Assembly: GCA_016929335.1 (NCBI GenBank)
Contig: JAFGIY010000124.1
Location: 1 to 43,792, forward strand
Length of the DNA stretch: 43,792 bases
Direction: 5' to 3'
DNA from: Acidobacteriota bacterium
GTDB lineage: Bacteria > Acidobacteriota > UBA6911
This document shows positions 25,109-32,807 of the stretch, one piece after another (positions within the stretch are counted from its first letter, which is position 1; every line of letters starts with the position of its first letter). A program made the translations under genes and the position numbers. The notes under the pieces are model-generated. The model was not told the origin of the DNA and did not search any database. It was given only the letters and a program-made list of their open reading frames with translations.

Positions 25109-25470
25109 AAATCCTCCTCGATGAAAACTTCCCGCTCCAGCTTTACCGGCGTCTGCGTTTGTCGGGCTATGACGTGGAACACATCATCATCCTGGGCCAA
25201 CGCGGCATTCCGGACTCCGCCATTCGGGAGCGAATATTAAAAGAGGATATGGTTTTTCTGACTCAGGATTCTGAATTTGATAAGATGCCAGGCGCCTATA
25301 AGGGATTCATCCTCATTTCGCGAGTTAAACAAAGCCTCCCGATTCAAAAAAGAACGGAAATCTGGTTCACTGCTGTAGAAAAATTCATGACTGAGAGGCC
25401 ATCCGGAAAGCTGTTTGAATTATTAGAAAGCGGTGAAGTGGTTGCCTGGGAAATTCATGAAATCGGATGA
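25105..25470 (+). CDS. DUF5615 PIN-like toxin
   Basis: A 121-residue protein beginning M-K-I-L-L-D-E-N-F-P, the acidic N-terminal motif of the DUF5615 PIN-like family. It continues with G-Y-D-V-E-H-I (residues 22-28) and the second acidic motif V-F-L-T-Q-D-S-E-F-D (about 50-59). These aspartates would bind the metal for RNase activity. The GTG start overlaps the stop of the DUF433 gene by four bases, indicating translational coupling. Length is typical of the family, and no residue of the motif is missing. Confidence 0.9.
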   Translation: MKILLDENFPLQLYRRLRLSGYDVEHIIILGQRGIPDSAIRERILKEDMVFLTQDSEFDKMPGAYKGFILISRVKQSLPIQKRTEIWFTAVEKFMTERPSGKLFELLESGEVVAWEIHEIG

Positions 25471-25779
25471 AATGGAAAATTGAGGCCGGATTCCGATCGC
25501 TCCGTTGATCCCTGCACTGGACCGGCAAATGTGCATATGACGGATTCATATTTTCATCTCCGAGGGATGCTCAACCTGCGTTCAGATCCGTCTGCCATCC
25601 ACGGATGTGCGCGACAAAGCCTATCACACCCTTCGATCATTGGGATTAGTCAAAAACGATTGGGAGTTATTGGGTAATCTCACGCTCCAAACCATGCTAT
25701 CCAATATTGTATACGTACTATTTTTGGTAGTGCGAAATGCTTTAATTGCTTACAATATCCTATATATAATGATCGCCAT
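25471..25779. other. Intergenic stretch, nothing recognised
   Basis: 309 bases between the toxin and the membrane protein. Short frames exist but none shows a family pattern or ribosome site. The last 100 bases are AT-rich (near 25700-25770) and may hold the promoter of the membrane protein. Confidence 0.3.
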
Positions 25780-27000
25780 ATGCTTATCAATATCCTCATT
25801 ACAATTGCGGTGATTGTTCTCGGCTATCTTGCTTTATTAGGGCCCGCATGGAAAGAGGAGCATGGGTGGGGATGGTATTCCGTCTTGTTGCTATGCGGCG
25901 CAGGGGCTGTCCTTCTGTCGCTCCTGATTCATTTGCCGGTTTTCCTCTCCTGGATCGTTGCCCTGGCTGTGTTTCTAGTCGGATTGTATTATCTGCTCAC
26001 GACAATTTTGGCAATAGCAGATAAAGAATACTGGGAGAGTGTTCCTTTTGGGATTCCCGCGCTGTCCTTCCTCGCGACCGCCGGATATTTAGGCGCCCAC
26101 CGCGGGATATTTTCTTCACTGAAATCTTTCTTGTCTACCCACGGACATTACTTACTTTGGTTGCTGCTTTGGCTGCTGCTTTGCGTGATCACTTTTGTTT
26201 TATGGATCATAAGAAAAGACATATGGGATTCAATTCGCAGCGGCATTGCGGCGTTTCGCCGAAACAGAAGATTTGCGAAAGATCATGTAAAACTCATCTC
26301 CGGCGAGGGGAGCATGGAATACAGCATAGAAAAGCTGTATAAACACAAATTTATCGAAGTGCAGGTGCGCGGACTCGATTCCTCTCCAGGAGGGGAGATC
26401 AGCCATTATCCCCCGTTTTATGGTCAAGTAACCATCCGCAATTTAGTCAGACAGCCCATTCAAGTGGTCATTCCGATCGGCACAGTATTCCGCTCGGCTC
26501 GAAAGACATATCCTCATATGATTACACTAACTGAGAAGCGGGCTGAAGTTCCTTACAGAGAGTCCTTCTGCCTCGAAGTGCCGGTTGCTTATCTCAGAGG
26601 CAAGGGGCTGCTTCCCGATGGAGGTTTTGAATTAGCCGATATTGAAACCGCTTCGCAGAAATTATGCCTCTTCATTAAAACAATATCCGTCCTTAAAAAC
26701 CTGGAAGCGGTAATAAAGAATCTGAATGACTATGGAGACTTCTGGGATAAGGAACGTGATCCGAATAACTATGCTCTCTGGCTGGATGCCATTACATGTC
26801 TGCAGGCCGGTGTGTGGGCGATAGCCCTGGGATTTGACGGCATTAAGATCAGGAAGGGATTGCACACACTTCTGGTTCACAGGGAAACTTTGAATTTCCG
26901 TGAAAATGTCGAAGGCTTCCATATGGAGCTTGGGATGGATATCAGCGATGCGCAGCTTGAAGAAATCCACAAGGTGATTCAGGGTGAATTGACGCGATAG
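25780..27000 (+). CDS. Membrane protein of unknown function with large C-terminal soluble domain
   Basis: A 406-residue protein. The first 150 residues contain about four to five membrane segments: residues 3-21, 32-49, 52-74, 84-103 and 120-142, the last very leucine/tryptophan-rich. A basic loop follows, then a soluble domain of some 250 residues with beta-strand character (F-I-E-V-Q-V-R-G-L, V-T-I-R-N-L) and a helical end. In the middle, P-I-Q-V-V-I-P-I-G-T-V-F resembles proteins that describe a stable surface or cell-wall-binding fold, but I do not recognise the family. The ribosome site is weak. The gene stands 82 bases before the Clp-N protein and may share its transcript. Confidence 0.7.
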   Translation: MLINILITIAVIVLGYLALLGPAWKEEHGWGWYSVLLLCGAGAVLLSLLIHLPVFLSWIVALAVFLVGLYYLLTTILAIADKEYWESVPFGIPALSFLATAGYLGAHRGIFSSLKSFLSTHGHYLLWLLLWLLLCVITFVLWIIRKDIWDSIRSGIAAFRRNRRFAKDHVKLISGEGSMEYSIEKLYKHKFIEVQVRGLDSSPGGEISHYPPFYGQVTIRNLVRQPIQVVIPIGTVFRSARKTYPHMITLTEKRAEVPYRESFCLEVPVAYLRGKGLLPDGGFELADIETASQKLCLFIKTISVLKNLEAVIKNLNDYGDFWDKERDPNNYALWLDAITCLQAGVWAIALGFDGIKIRKGLHTLLVHRETLNFRENVEGFHMELGMDISDAQLEEIHKVIQGELTR

Positions 27001-27094
27001 GCGCACAACGATTTCTTGCCTATGCTCGTAAAGATCGCAACCGGATTCTGCAAATACACAGGCAGCATTTCATACGGGTTGTTTGGAGCCATCA

Positions 27095-27559
27095 ATGGAT
27101 GCATCCTTTGATGAATATGCGAAACACGCACTCCTCTTAGCCGGGGAAGAGGCGCGCAATCTCTATCATACATATGTCGGGACAGGACACCTGCTTCTGG
27201 GACTATCCCGGGGAAATGCCGGTTCAGGCGCCGTTATTCTTCAGAAGATCGGGATTGATTATCAGAAGATACGCAGCGAAGTGATAAAACTCGACCCTCC
27301 TCCTGAAAATACTACAACAGGAGATCGTCCCTCCTCGCCCCGATTGATGAGAGTTCTGCAATTGGCTTCCAGGGAAGCGGCTTCCGGCGGAAAAATCAAT
27401 ATCGGTACAGAGCACTTGCTGCTCGCGATTGCTTTGGAAGGGGAAGGAATCGGCTTCCGAGTGCTGTCCCATCTCGGAATAGATGCCGACCATATTCGAA
27501 ATTGGATAAGAAATTGCCGGGACCTGGAACCGAGGGCCGACAATCAGATGGAAGTATAA
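27095..27559 (+). CDS. Stand-alone double Clp N-terminal domain protein
   Basis: A 154-residue protein made only of two Clp-N repeats. The first (about residues 4-55) has A-L-L-L-A-G-E-E-A-R and T-G-H-L-L-L-G-L-S-R. The second (about 80-146) has R-V-L-Q-L-A-S-R-E-A and G-T-E-H-L-L-L-A-I-A. These are the substrate- and adaptor-binding domains of ClpC/ClpA, but no AAA module follows. It may act as an adaptor or competitor for a Clp unfoldase; that is inference. The ATG at 27095 has GGAG seven bases upstream; a TTG four codons earlier is also possible. Confidence 0.88.
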   Translation: MDASFDEYAKHALLLAGEEARNLYHTYVGTGHLLLGLSRGNAGSGAVILQKIGIDYQKIRSEVIKLDPPPENTTTGDRPSSPRLMRVLQLASREAASGGKINIGTEHLLLAIALEGEGIGFRVLSHLGIDADHIRNWIRNCRDLEPRADNQMEV

Positions 27560-27618
27560 TCCCGGCGCCCTAATAACTGGAAATCAGTCTAAAAACCGGC
27601 AAAATGGGGGAAAACATT

Positions 27619-28194
27619 ATGATCCGAAGAAAAGTGCATTCGATAAAAACCGGAGGATCCGCCGCAAGGCGATTTGTTCTTCCATATACTTTGAAGCTCG
27701 TCTGCCTGGCGGCCTTATGCGAGGCGGCCCTCGTCTCCTGCTCGCAAAGCGAAGGCCCGTCCACACCTACGCCGAAGCATCTGTTTGAGTCGATCAGAAC
27801 ATACGCCGCTGAGGGACGTTACGACGAAATCGGCCGCCTCATGATCGAATTAAGTTACAAGGGGGAAGAAAGCACTCTGGCAGCCGTGGAGAATATCCGC
27901 ACCGAAGCATACCCCTCCAACGGAGACTTCGCGTTCAGCCGGGCCGGTCTGCAGGCACTCATCGATCGCCATTTGGACGGCTTCGCACCCGTGGATGCGA
28001 AGACCCGAGAACGGATGACCAATGCCCCGGGCTATGCCGCCTGTAAGCAGCTTCAGCAGGCTCTCGCCCAGGATCCGGAGGGCGTCCAGATCTTAGCCGT
28101 CAGCGGGGTCCACGTCCTCATTGCACGGATCGATGGGAATTTCCGGCTGATCTTCTGGGAACATCTCCCGCGCCTCGCGAATCCGAGTCGATGA
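27619..28194 (+). CDS. Putative lipoprotein, unknown family
   Basis: A protein of 191 residues beginning M-I-R-R-K. It has a long basic leader, a hydrophobic helix and the lipobox A-L-V-S-C (Cys41), so it is probably membrane-anchored outside the cytoplasm. The mature domain is helical with charged residues (P-K-H-L-F-E-S-I-R-T-Y-A-A-E-G-R-Y-D-E-I), then a beta end with V-H-V-L-I-A-R-I-D-G-N-F-R-L-I-F-W. I do not recognise the family. The start is set by GGGGGAAAA before the ATG at 27619. It is the last gene before the selenoprotein, 235 bases away. Confidence 0.7.
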   Translation: MIRRKVHSIKTGGSAARRFVLPYTLKLVCLAALCEAALVSCSQSEGPSTPTPKHLFESIRTYAAEGRYDEIGRLMIELSYKGEESTLAAVENIRTEAYPSNGDFAFSRAGLQALIDRHLDGFAPVDAKTRERMTNAPGYAACKQLQQALAQDPEGVQILAVSGVHVLIARIDGNFRLIFWEHLPRLANPSR

Positions 28195-28429
28195 TGGCCG
28201 CTTTGAACAAGCAGACACGCTGTCAATGGGAGCACAGGAGATCATAGATGCTATATTGAGATAAATCACCTGGAATTCTATGAAGCGAATGGCGAATATG
28301 TTCACATTTCCAAAATCCATTCCGGATAGGAGTGTGTTGACGCACACTGCACTCTTCCCTATACTCAACTCACTATTGAGAGAGGATCTATTTTCAACGA
28401 ATTGCAAACCTGCGAAAAGGAGGTGTAAG
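28195..28429. promoter_or_regulatory. Upstream region of the selenoprotein gene
   Basis: 235 bases between the lipoprotein stop and the selenoprotein start. An in-frame run upstream (28280 on) reads into the selenoprotein frame, but the ribosome site AAAAGGAGG at 28415-28423 marks the real start. Short coding-like runs near 28200-28330 are unexplained. The promoter should lie here; no clear -35/-10 pair was picked. Confidence 0.3.
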
Positions 28430-30091
28430 TTGAATAGAAAGCTATGTTCCTTATTATTGGTCATTCTTTTCATTGCCGTTTGTTCTACCGCATATTCTTC
28501 TGAAAATAAAATCAGGGTATTGAATCCGACACCTCCGAATAGAATGGTCGATCGTGTGCCTCTTACGCCGCGGCTTGATACGCTCGAAGGAAAGACAATA
28601 TTCCTGGTGGATATCGGCTGGGGCGGTGAGAATGCGGCTCCAAGCATTTATGAGGAAATGAAGGCATGGTTCGCTCAGAATATGCCAAGTGTGAAAATAG
28701 AGGTCCGAAAAGTCAAAGGCTTCTACATGCAGGATCAGCCGGAACTCCTGAAAGAAATATCCGAAAAGGGCGACGCGGCGATGGTCGGGATAGCGGGGTG
28801 AGACAGCTGCACATCGGCCGTGAGCCGAAACTGCAAACAGCTGGAACAGCAATATAAAATTCCCACCGTCGGGAGCGCGGCGTCCAATATCATCAAATAT
28901 GCCCAGGATCACGATTTTAAGTACACCAACGGATCGCCCATTCGATACATATCCTTCCCTTTCCCGGTGGCCGGACAACCTCAATCCGTCCATCATAAAT
29001 ACATTTTTGAGAGCAAAGATGTGGTGAGCGGAAAACCGATGATGCAGGCATTCATCGACGCCCTGACCGTTCCGCTGACCGATAATGAAAAATACAAAGG
29101 GCCGGCGCCTGATCCCGATCCGGCGGAATCCCGCTTTCTTGGGCCGGACACGGAAGAGAACCTGCAGCGCCTATTCAAGAACCTGGATTATACGGACTAT
29201 CTCCCCATTATCCTTCCGACCGAAGAACGCGTGGCAGACATGCTGAAAGGCACGTCTCATAAAGCGGATGAAATCATTAAGATATTGGACTGGCCCGGAG
29301 GCAGGCGGGAAGTGACGGTAGAAAGAGTGGCGATCTGCGCTGTCATGGCCGGCGCCAAACGGGAATATCTTCCGGCGATTCTCGCCCTGGCCAACCATAT
29401 ACCTTTCGGAAACTCAACGTCCTCCATGGCCAATATGATCCTTATCAACGGCCCCGTACGAGACGAAATCAGCATGAATTACGGTCACAACGTCATGGGA
29501 CCGCATAGTGAAGCGAATTCGGTTATCGGCCGCAGTTACACGATTATGTCGAAAACCATCGGCGGCCTGCACAGCAAAAAAACAACCTGGAGCACTCTTG
29601 GAAGCACTATGCAATACAACAACGTCTGCATTGCGGAAAACGAGGAGGCGCTGCCCGAAGGGTGGAAGCCTTTTCATGTGCAGGCGGGGTTCAAACCGAA
29701 TGAAAGTGTTATCACCGTGGCGACAGGATGGTCCTATATTTCCAGCGTAACGGAAGCCAAGAGGGAATACCCCGTATATATGTGGATGGGCGAGTATATG
29801 AAATCTCTCACAATGGGATCAGCTACAGTCGTAATGGATCCAACCGTTGCCAGACTCCTGAATGACGCCTATGGTTTCAAGACCAAAGAGCAGCTCAGCA
29901 AATGGTTTTCGGAAAATGTTGAGAAGACTCTATACCCTTCCGGAGAAAAGGTAAAACCGTTCCAGGAATCCTCGGTAAATATAATCGTTACCGGGGGCGG
30001 GGGCCAGACAACATGGTTTGTGACAGATTTCATGATGAGCCGGAATATGGTTTTGATGGGAGGGAGTACACGCATCGACGACTGGCGCTAG
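28430..30091 (+). CDS. Exported UGSC-family-like selenoprotein with in-frame UGA (Sec124)
   Basis: One reading frame of 554 codons interrupted only by a TGA at 28799-28801. Read as Sec it gives 553 residues with I-A-G-U-D-S-C-T-S-A-V-S, matching the U-G-S-C type redox motif of the UGSC selenoprotein family (Sec124, Cys127). Homology to the protein at 20739-22586 continues on both sides of the TGA, which argues against a chance stop. The start is TTG at 28430 behind AAAAGGAGG, giving a classical signal peptide (K-L-C-S-L-L-L-V-I-L-F-I-A-V-C-S) cleaved near A-Y-S-S, so the protein is exported. Domains: an alpha/beta redox part (about 25-170), then a large second part with A-V-M-A-G-A-K-R-E-Y-L-P and a C-terminal I-I-V-T-G-G-G-G. 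A hairpin consistent with a bacterial SECIS follows the UGA. The genes selA, selB and selC are not in the window. Function is unknown; redox chemistry is inferred. Confidence 0.82.
28799..28843 (+). promoter_or_regulatory. UGA codon with putative bacterial SECIS hairpin
   Basis: After the UGA (28799-28801), TCGGC at 28814-28818 and GCCGA at 28824-28828 form a 5-bp stem around the loop CGUGA, whose loop starts 17 bases after the UGA. An outer stem CAGCTG (28804-28809) with CAGCTG (28838-28843) closes it. The distance and the GU in the apical loop fit bacterial SECIS elements. Folding energy was not computed. Confidence 0.6.
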
Positions 30092-30146
30092 CAAATATCA
30101 CTCCGGCCGAGCCGGAAGCTTTAGGTTGTGAACAGCTCAAAGCGGC

Positions 30147-30452
30147 AGGCCCTGCATGGGCGCTACAGCAGAGCCCAGGGCTCACGAGACTGTCTCAAAA
30201 TTCGATTCAATCAGGCATGTCTTGAACCATGTGGGTCGCGGCTTCAGCCGCGACCTGTTGGTGCAAACAGAAGATCCGTCATAAATATCTCTTACACATG
30301 GGATTTCTTGCGCGTCGCGGCTGAAGCCGCGACCCACATGGAAATCTTTGCTTATGCAGATTGCGTCATCGCCCCCATGGTTTTCAACCCCATTGTTCAG
30401 TTGAGACAGTCTCGTGAGCTCTGGGCTATGCTGCCGCGCCCCTTTCGGGGCT
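30147..30452. repeat. Nested palindromic MITE-like element
   Basis: Terminal inverted repeats at 30172-30197 and 30402-30427 match at 25 of 26 bases, and weaker similarity extends outwards to about 30147 and 30452, where each end can form its own GCCC/GGGC hairpin. Inside, CCATGTGGGTCGCGGCTTCA...GCGACC (30227-30255) is repeated inverted at 30314-30341; each arm is itself a GTCGCGGC/GCCGCGAC hairpin. No coding frame is present. It is a non-autonomous, REP/MITE-like unit between the selenoprotein and the sigma factor. Confidence 0.7.
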
Positions 30453-30603
30453 CGCTCCTGATTATCTGCCTGCACTGCATTCATTCCCGGAATTGTAAAA
30501 CCTTACAAGTCGTCCGGCCGAGCCGGAGGGTTCCTTAAGCGAATAAGTAAACCTTTCCCCGCGAAACGCGTCCAATATAGGCAAACGAAAGGATCTTTAG
30601 CAC

Positions 30604-31170
30604 TTGGAGATGACGCTGACGGAGATTGCTGATGCGCGCGCCGGAATTTGCCGGATTGAGCCTGAAAACTTTGAGTGGATTGTGGCTCGGCACCAGAAGC
30701 AGATTTATCGCGTTCTTTTCTGCATGGTTCGGGATCAAGACATCGCCGATACGCTGACGCAGGAATGTTTTCTACGCGCTTTCCAGAAGCGCGCTGCCTT
30801 TCGAGGCGAATCCGCTTTGTCGACGTGGTTGATGCGCATCGCCATTAACCTCGCGCGGGATCACAATAGAAGCCGGCGATGGGCCTTCTGGCGCCGGCTG
30901 CAGCACATGGACCGGCTGGAATTAAATGACTCACCTGATGTCCGCCTTTCACCGGAGCATACCCTGCTGAACAGAGAATTGCTCAGCGTGATTGAGTGCG
31001 CGGTAGAGAAGCTTCCGGATCGTCAGCGAATGATTTTTCTGCTGCGGCATGTTGAGGAGATGCCGCTCGATGCAATTGCCGAGGCGATGGGATTAAAGCT
31101 TGGGACTGTGAAAAGCCATTTGTTCCGGGCAATGGCGACGATTAGGGCTGCATGCGGCGGCAGGATATAA
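30604..31170 (+). CDS. ECF-type RNA polymerase sigma factor
   Basis: A 188-residue protein. Sigma-70 region 2 is visible at about residues 25-100 (Q-E-C-F-L-R-A-F-Q-K-R then T-W-L-M-R-I-A-I-N-L-A-R-D). Region 4 lies near 135-180 (L-P-D-R-Q-R-M-I-F-L-L-R and G-L-K-L-G-T-V-K-S-H-L-F-R-A). No region 1 or 3 is present, as in ECF sigmas. The start is uncertain between TTG 30604 and ATG 30610; the ribosome site AAAGGA is poorly spaced for both. The next gene encodes a membrane protein that fits an anti-sigma, only 20 bases on, and a periplasmic sensor-like protein follows, so the three likely form a cell-envelope or metal stress regulon. Confidence 0.92.
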   Translation: MEMTLTEIADARAGICRIEPENFEWIVARHQKQIYRVLFCMVRDQDIADTLTQECFLRAFQKRAAFRGESALSTWLMRIAINLARDHNRSRRWAFWRRLQHMDRLELNDSPDVRLSPEHTLLNRELLSVIECAVEKLPDRQRMIFLLRHVEEMPLDAIAEAMGLKLGTVKSHLFRAMATIRAACGGRI

Positions 31171-31189
31171 AGAATTTGGGAGTCGGGAG

Positions 31190-31582
31190 ATGAATACTGA
31201 AAAGCGCGAATCCGGGGAGATTGAGGCCGTCCTTCAGGTCTTCCGCCAAAACGTTCGTGAGGCTGCGGTGAAGCCGGATGCATTCTGGACAAAGCAGCGC
31301 GACGGCATTTTGGAGAAATTGGGGCGACCGTCAGTGGTGATCAGATGGCGGCCGGCGTGGATCTGGGTGCCTGCCTCCATCGCAGTCGCACTGTGCTTCT
31401 TTATTTCTGCGCGAAGAAGCGAAGTCCCCCTGCCTGATATCGCTGCCGGCTACGACCAGAAGCTTCTCGTAGAGGTTGAACAGGCGTTGCGGCGGGGAAG
31501 CCCGTGGGCGCTCGCCCCGGCGGAGCTGATCACGGAAGAAATTGAACGCGGCACTGTTTCGTTGCCTTCTGGTTCCAGGTAA
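31190..31582 (+). CDS. Anti-sigma-like membrane protein
   Basis: A 130-residue protein with a charged cytoplasmic N-terminus (about 1-55), a single membrane helix (W-I-W-V-P-A-S-I-A-V-A-L-C-F-F-I, about 57-72) and a periplasmic C-terminus of some 55 residues. There is no zinc-binding H-x3-C-x2-C motif, so it is not a ZAS anti-sigma. Its position directly behind the ECF gene and its topology support an anti-sigma or its regulator. The ATG has GGGAG eight bases upstream. Confidence 0.7.
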   Translation: MNTEKRESGEIEAVLQVFRQNVREAAVKPDAFWTKQRDGILEKLGRPSVVIRWRPAWIWVPASIAVALCFFISARRSEVPLPDIAAGYDQKLLVEVEQALRRGSPWALAPAELITEEIERGTVSLPSGSR

Positions 31583-31719
31583 TCCTCTGAATATGCGGGC
31601 ACTGGCTTCAGAGGCAGTTTGCGATTGGAATTCGCGGGAGCGCCGGCGTTTCGCCGGCTCCTTGCTTCGTTGGACAGCCTATGACGGCTGATCCCATGGT
31701 GAGAAGAGCGGAGGTGTTT

Positions 31720-32472
31720 ATGCGAGTCTGGTGTAATTGCTTAATTCTTTTTTCATTGGTTGCGGGAAGCCCCGTTGCGGAAGCTCAGCCGGAGCTTGGT
31801 AAATGGTGGAAGAACTCCGAGATCGCCAGAAAACTGCGGTTGACAGAACCTCAAATAGGACAGATCGAGCAAGGCTACCTGAATCATCAGCGGAGACTCG
31901 CCGATACCAATGCACAGCTCAAACGGAGTGAAGAGCAGCTGAAAGCATTAATGCAGCCGGACCGCCCGGATGAAGCGAAGGTCCAATCCCAAATCAAGCG
32001 CGTTGCTGACGCGCGGGCCGCACTTGAGACCGTCTACGCATCAATGATGCTGTCCATCCGGAAAGCGCTCTCGAGAGAGCAATGGATGAAACTGGAAGAA
32101 TTGAAAACTGTGCCGATGTCGGCAGCTTCTGCCAGGCTTTTTGAAGATGCGGGCGCCCAGGGCACCCTGCCGCCCGAAGGGGTTTTTGTCCCGGGCGGCC
32201 AGGTTAAAGCTCCTGTAATCATCTATCAACGAATGCCTTCCTATACGCAGGCGGCTAGAGATGCCAGGGCGGAAGGGATAGTGCTGCTGGAAGCAACAGT
32301 CAGGAAAAACGGCACTGTAGACTCGATAAAAGTATTGCGTGGCATTGGATACGGGTTGGATGAAAGCGCCGTCCATACCATCGCAACCGAATGGAAATTC
32401 CGGCCGGGTACCAGAAACGGACAACCCGTGGATGTAAGAGTTGTCATCGAGACTGCTTTCCGCCTCTATTGA
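31720..32472 (+). CDS. Periplasmic Spy/heavy-metal-resistor-like protein with TonB C-terminal domain
   Basis: A 250-residue protein with a signal peptide (M-R-V-W-C-N-C-L, cleavage after A-E-A). The N-terminal half is helical and fits the Spy/CpxP/ZraP-type fold: L-R-L-T-E-P-Q-I-G-Q-I-E, a long charged helix and L-S-R-E-Q-W-M-K-L-E. The C-terminal ~90 residues are a TonB-C domain: P-S-Y-T-Q-A-A-R-D-A-R-A-E-G-I-V-L-L, L-D-E-S-A-V-H-T-I and W-K-F-R-P-G. The combination of a metal/misfolding sensor and TonB-C is unusual, and it follows a sigma/anti-sigma pair. GGAGG before the ATG at 31720 decides the start. A GC-rich hairpin with bulge lies in the gap before it (near 31643-31667). Confidence 0.85.
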   Translation: MRVWCNCLILFSLVAGSPVAEAQPELGKWWKNSEIARKLRLTEPQIGQIEQGYLNHQRRLADTNAQLKRSEEQLKALMQPDRPDEAKVQSQIKRVADARAALETVYASMMLSIRKALSREQWMKLEELKTVPMSAASARLFEDAGAQGTLPPEGVFVPGGQVKAPVIIYQRMPSYTQAARDARAEGIVLLEATVRKNGTVDSIKVLRGIGYGLDESAVHTIATEWKFRPGTRNGQPVDVRVVIETAFRLY

Positions 32473-32807
32473 TGCCCGGGATTACTGGCGCCATTGCATT
32501 GCTTGAGCTCGACAATCGGCGCAAACCGCGCCTTGTCATCGAGCTGTCTTTCCTTCCAAATGGAATACAACACAGGTATCCGGACTTACTGTGGTCGTCC
32601 ATCGTTTAATCCGGGCATTCACGCCCAGCCGACCTTCCGGCAAAGATATAGGAGCAAGGCCGAGATGGGAAATAAAGCGACAGGATCCGGGGATAAAATA
32701 CAGGTTTATTCAGGATATCGCTTAGAATGAAAAATGACCGGGTAATAATCGCGGCTAAGGGCAAAAATCAGGCTGTTTTTCAGCGGATCTTTTTGTAACT
32801 GCTTAGT
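32473..32807. other. Intergenic stretch between convergent genes, nothing recognised
   Basis: 335 bases between the TonB-C gene and the end of the rhamnosidase gene. No protein-like frame or clear terminator hairpin with a T-run was found. Confidence 0.3.

Noticed and set aside
28799..28801. The TGA as a simple nonsense mutation making a pseudogene
   Set aside because: It falls exactly in a U-x-x-C redox motif expected for a selenoprotein family, the rest of the 554-codon frame is intact and a hairpin of the right type follows.
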